DNA of 64,000 nt, taken from positions 17,414,751-17,478,750 of the forward strand of contig JABAKD010000023.1 in assembly GCA_012845835.1 (NCBI GenBank), in the 5' to 3' direction. Below, one piece after another: positions 62,190 through 64,000 of this stretch (positions are counted from its first letter, which is position 1; every line of letters starts with the position of its first letter). The position numbers were made by a program, and so were the translations under genes. This stretch comes from Undaria pinnatifida (taxonomy: Eukaryota > Sar > Phaeophyceae > Laminariales > Alariaceae). The notes beneath the pieces are model-generated. The model was not told the DNA's origin and made no database searches. It was given only the letters and a program-made list of their open reading frames with translations.

Positions 62190-62870
62190 TATGTTACCAT
62201 ACCATTGTTGTTTATGTTTGGGTTGCTTCCTTCCTTTTTTGCTCTATACGTACCGGGTACTGGCCCAAAGTGATGATATTATTACTTATGCATGTGCATA
62301 TTACATTGGGTACAGGTTGCCGTTTGTCGTACTGTGCTGGTGTTGCCACTGTTGCGGTATGCTATTGTTGTTGAATTTACACGGAAATAAGAGTTGTGCG
62401 TTGTGCCGCGTTGCTGCTGCTGTTACTGTATGTGTGTATGCTGTGTGATACTTTTACGGCTTGCCGTTTGTCGTTGGGCTGCCGCTGCTGCTGCTTGCTC
62501 CTTTGTTGGAAGCGTGTGTTGCTTCTCCCGTTTGTGTTCGAGCCTCGATGTGTATCCGATATTCCATTACGCTTTTTTTGCATATTTTTGTTTTGCTTTC
62601 CTTTTTTTTCTACCCGTACCGGGTACCGGCCCAAAGTGAGAGCATATTATTGATATTACTTATGCCTGTTACACTGAATACTGCTTGCTGTTGGTCGTAC
62701 TGCTGGTGCTGCCGCTGCTGCAGCATGCTATTTGTTGTTGAATTGACACGCACATAAGAGTCGTACGGCGTTGCTGCTGGTTTGGCTCTATGTATGCGTA
62801 CTGTACTTCTACGGCTTGAGTTTGTCGTTGGGCTGCCGCTGCTTCTTGCTGTAATTGCAAACACATGTAT
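62190..62870. repeat. GTACCGG/CTG-rich dispersed family, second cluster, part 3
   Basis: Two units with GTACCGGGTACTGGCCCAAAG and GTACCGGGTACCGGCCCAAAG, then CTG-rich boxes and TTGAATT.ACACG. They have the same order as at 26.3-27.5 kb. Confidence 0.75.
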
Positions 62871-62879
62871 AACTAATAC

Positions 62880-63115
62880 ACGTATAACTATGTAGACTTG
62901 TCGTCTCAGCGATCCAGAGGCCCGATTTGGACCAGGTTTTGTGCGGTCTTCGATATATCACGAGCTGAGGTCCACTTCTCGGCACGCTGTTTCGAGCCTC
63001 ACCTGGCTCGCCCATCCCGACTCTGACGGGGGTAGCCTCGGCCGTTCTCTCTTGGTGTCGTGACAGGTCCTGCAAATCGTGTTTTTGCCCAAACTTCTGT
63101 TGCGTAATGCCAAGT
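62880..63115. repeat. dispersed 230-bp module, copy 3 of 3 (diverged)
   Basis: It keeps GACCAGGTTTTG, GAGCTGAGGTCCAC, CTCGCCCATCCCGACTCTGAC and GTCGTGACAGG in the order of the other two copies. Confidence 0.6.
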
Positions 63116-63119
63116 GCGT

Positions 63120-64000
63120 AGTTGTACGTATAAGAACACAAAGTGTTGTCCCAATAGTAATCGTTCAACAGTTGGCCCTGGGAACGAGGTCCATTTTACA
63201 GCTCGTACCAGCAATATGGGTGTCCGGTGATCGCTCTGTAATGAAATGAATCGTTTTTTTCTGGTCAACCATAACCAAGAAAGTTGCCAGCACGAGTCAT
63301 CAAAATATTTCAAAAAGTCAAAGCCTGCAAAATCTCAGCCACGAAATGTTGGAGAAAAAGTACAAGAGTGGGATACTGAACGTCGGCTGAACGCACAACG
63401 AAACTGCTGTAGCTGACAGGTATACATAGCAGAAAGAACAGCAGCAGCTAGCTGGAGATGGAGGGTGCCCTTTCGGCACGGCCTCTCGACGTTGCTGCGG
63501 ATGAGATCTTATACGCGATCTGCCTTGGATGCTTCCTCTTCGCATGTCTTCCATGTTCTCCACCTTGACGTCAATTGGGGGATGCAGAATGTGTTTTTCA
63601 TGGAGATGGGCCAAGCAATACCTCGTAAGCTTGCTTGGTTTAGTTTGGTACAGGCAACTCCCAACGTGTACCGACTCGCCCGACCGCGGGCCCGGTGGTA
63701 TCGGCTCCGAGGACTTCCCCTCGTAGGCTCGGAGTGCGTTTGTCCACAATGCAATAGTTCGTTCGTTATCGCACGGGCAAGTAACATGCCATCGGCCATA
63801 GACCTTCCTGTTCGTATCTCAAGTCTCAAGAGCTCACAAGAAACGTCAATAATGACAATTGAACTCCCTGACAAAATGTATCCAACCATTCTATGTAGGG
63901 TAAAATGCCCAATGCCACGACCACAGCGGTACAGCACCCTCCAAAAGCCCATCTCGGGCTACCAAACCACAAATTGGCTCAGACAGAGTGGCTTTGATAA
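63120..64000 (-). other. right edge; unassigned minus-strand frame 63509-63952
   Basis: A 147-codon minus-strand frame begins MGFWRVLYRCGRGIGHF, continues SCELLRLEIRTGRSMADGML and LARAITNELLHCGQTH, and overlaps another frame (63749-63318) with VENMEDMRRGSIQG. The first has a protein-like residue mix, but I recognise no family. It could be an exon or an element relic continuing past the window. The rest of the stretch shows nothing. Confidence 0.25.

Overview
This is nuclear DNA from a eukaryote with a large, repeat-rich genome. There is no bacterial gene packing, no operon and no rRNA or complete tRNA gene that I can see. The evidence for a eukaryote is a spliced host gene with GT-AG introns, decayed non-LTR (LINE) retrotransposons, hAT-like elements with 8-bp target duplications, a Helitron-like insertion, many satellites and microsatellites, and long homopolymer G/C tracts. 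I cannot name the organism. An alga or other protist with big introns would fit, but nothing seen is diagnostic.

The one convincing host gene is on the minus strand: the 3' end of a phosphatidylinositol-phosphate kinase (PIPK, PIP5K-like). Three exons join in perfect phase: 46063-45923 (ends in MDYSLL), 43054-42987 (contains YYVGIIDVLQ) and 4050-3921 (activation loop, C-terminal ISAVPP motif, stop). The last two flank an intron of about 38.9 kb, so most of this window would be one repeat-filled intron. Upstream exons were not found and may lie beyond the right edge.

Inside that intron the DNA is a nested mosaic. One LINE family is present as a 5.1-kb copy (9540-14650), as a second copy (28545-37390) split by two later insertions, and as a 3' scrap (40670-40995). 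All are on the minus strand, and both readable reverse transcriptases have lost the second Asp of FADD. Copy 1 serves as the empty site for both insertions into copy 2: a 2.6-kb unclassified element (29389-31982, with a second copy at 476-3478 outside the gene) and a 1.3-kb Helitron-like element (35100-36412) with a broken PIF1-type helicase end and a terminal hairpin. A 1.3-kb TIR element with a TA duplication (6856-8184) sits in a 610-bp monomer array (6333-9325). Two hAT-like elements whose ends are built of GGGTC repeats (15621-17315 and 60991-61912) carry 8-bp duplications. Other blocks are satellites and duplications of 218 bp, 547 bp, about 200 bp, about 213 bp and about 60 bp.

Right of about 46 kb there is low-repeat sequence (46-51 kb), then a C-over-G strand-biased stretch of decayed minisatellites (51-57.3 kb), then a second cluster of the same GTACCGG/CTG-rich dispersed family seen at 25-28 kb (59-63 kb). 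The short open frames here are mostly chance frames in repeats. I annotate only those with family motifs, plus one unassigned frame at the right edge. All boundaries were read by eye.
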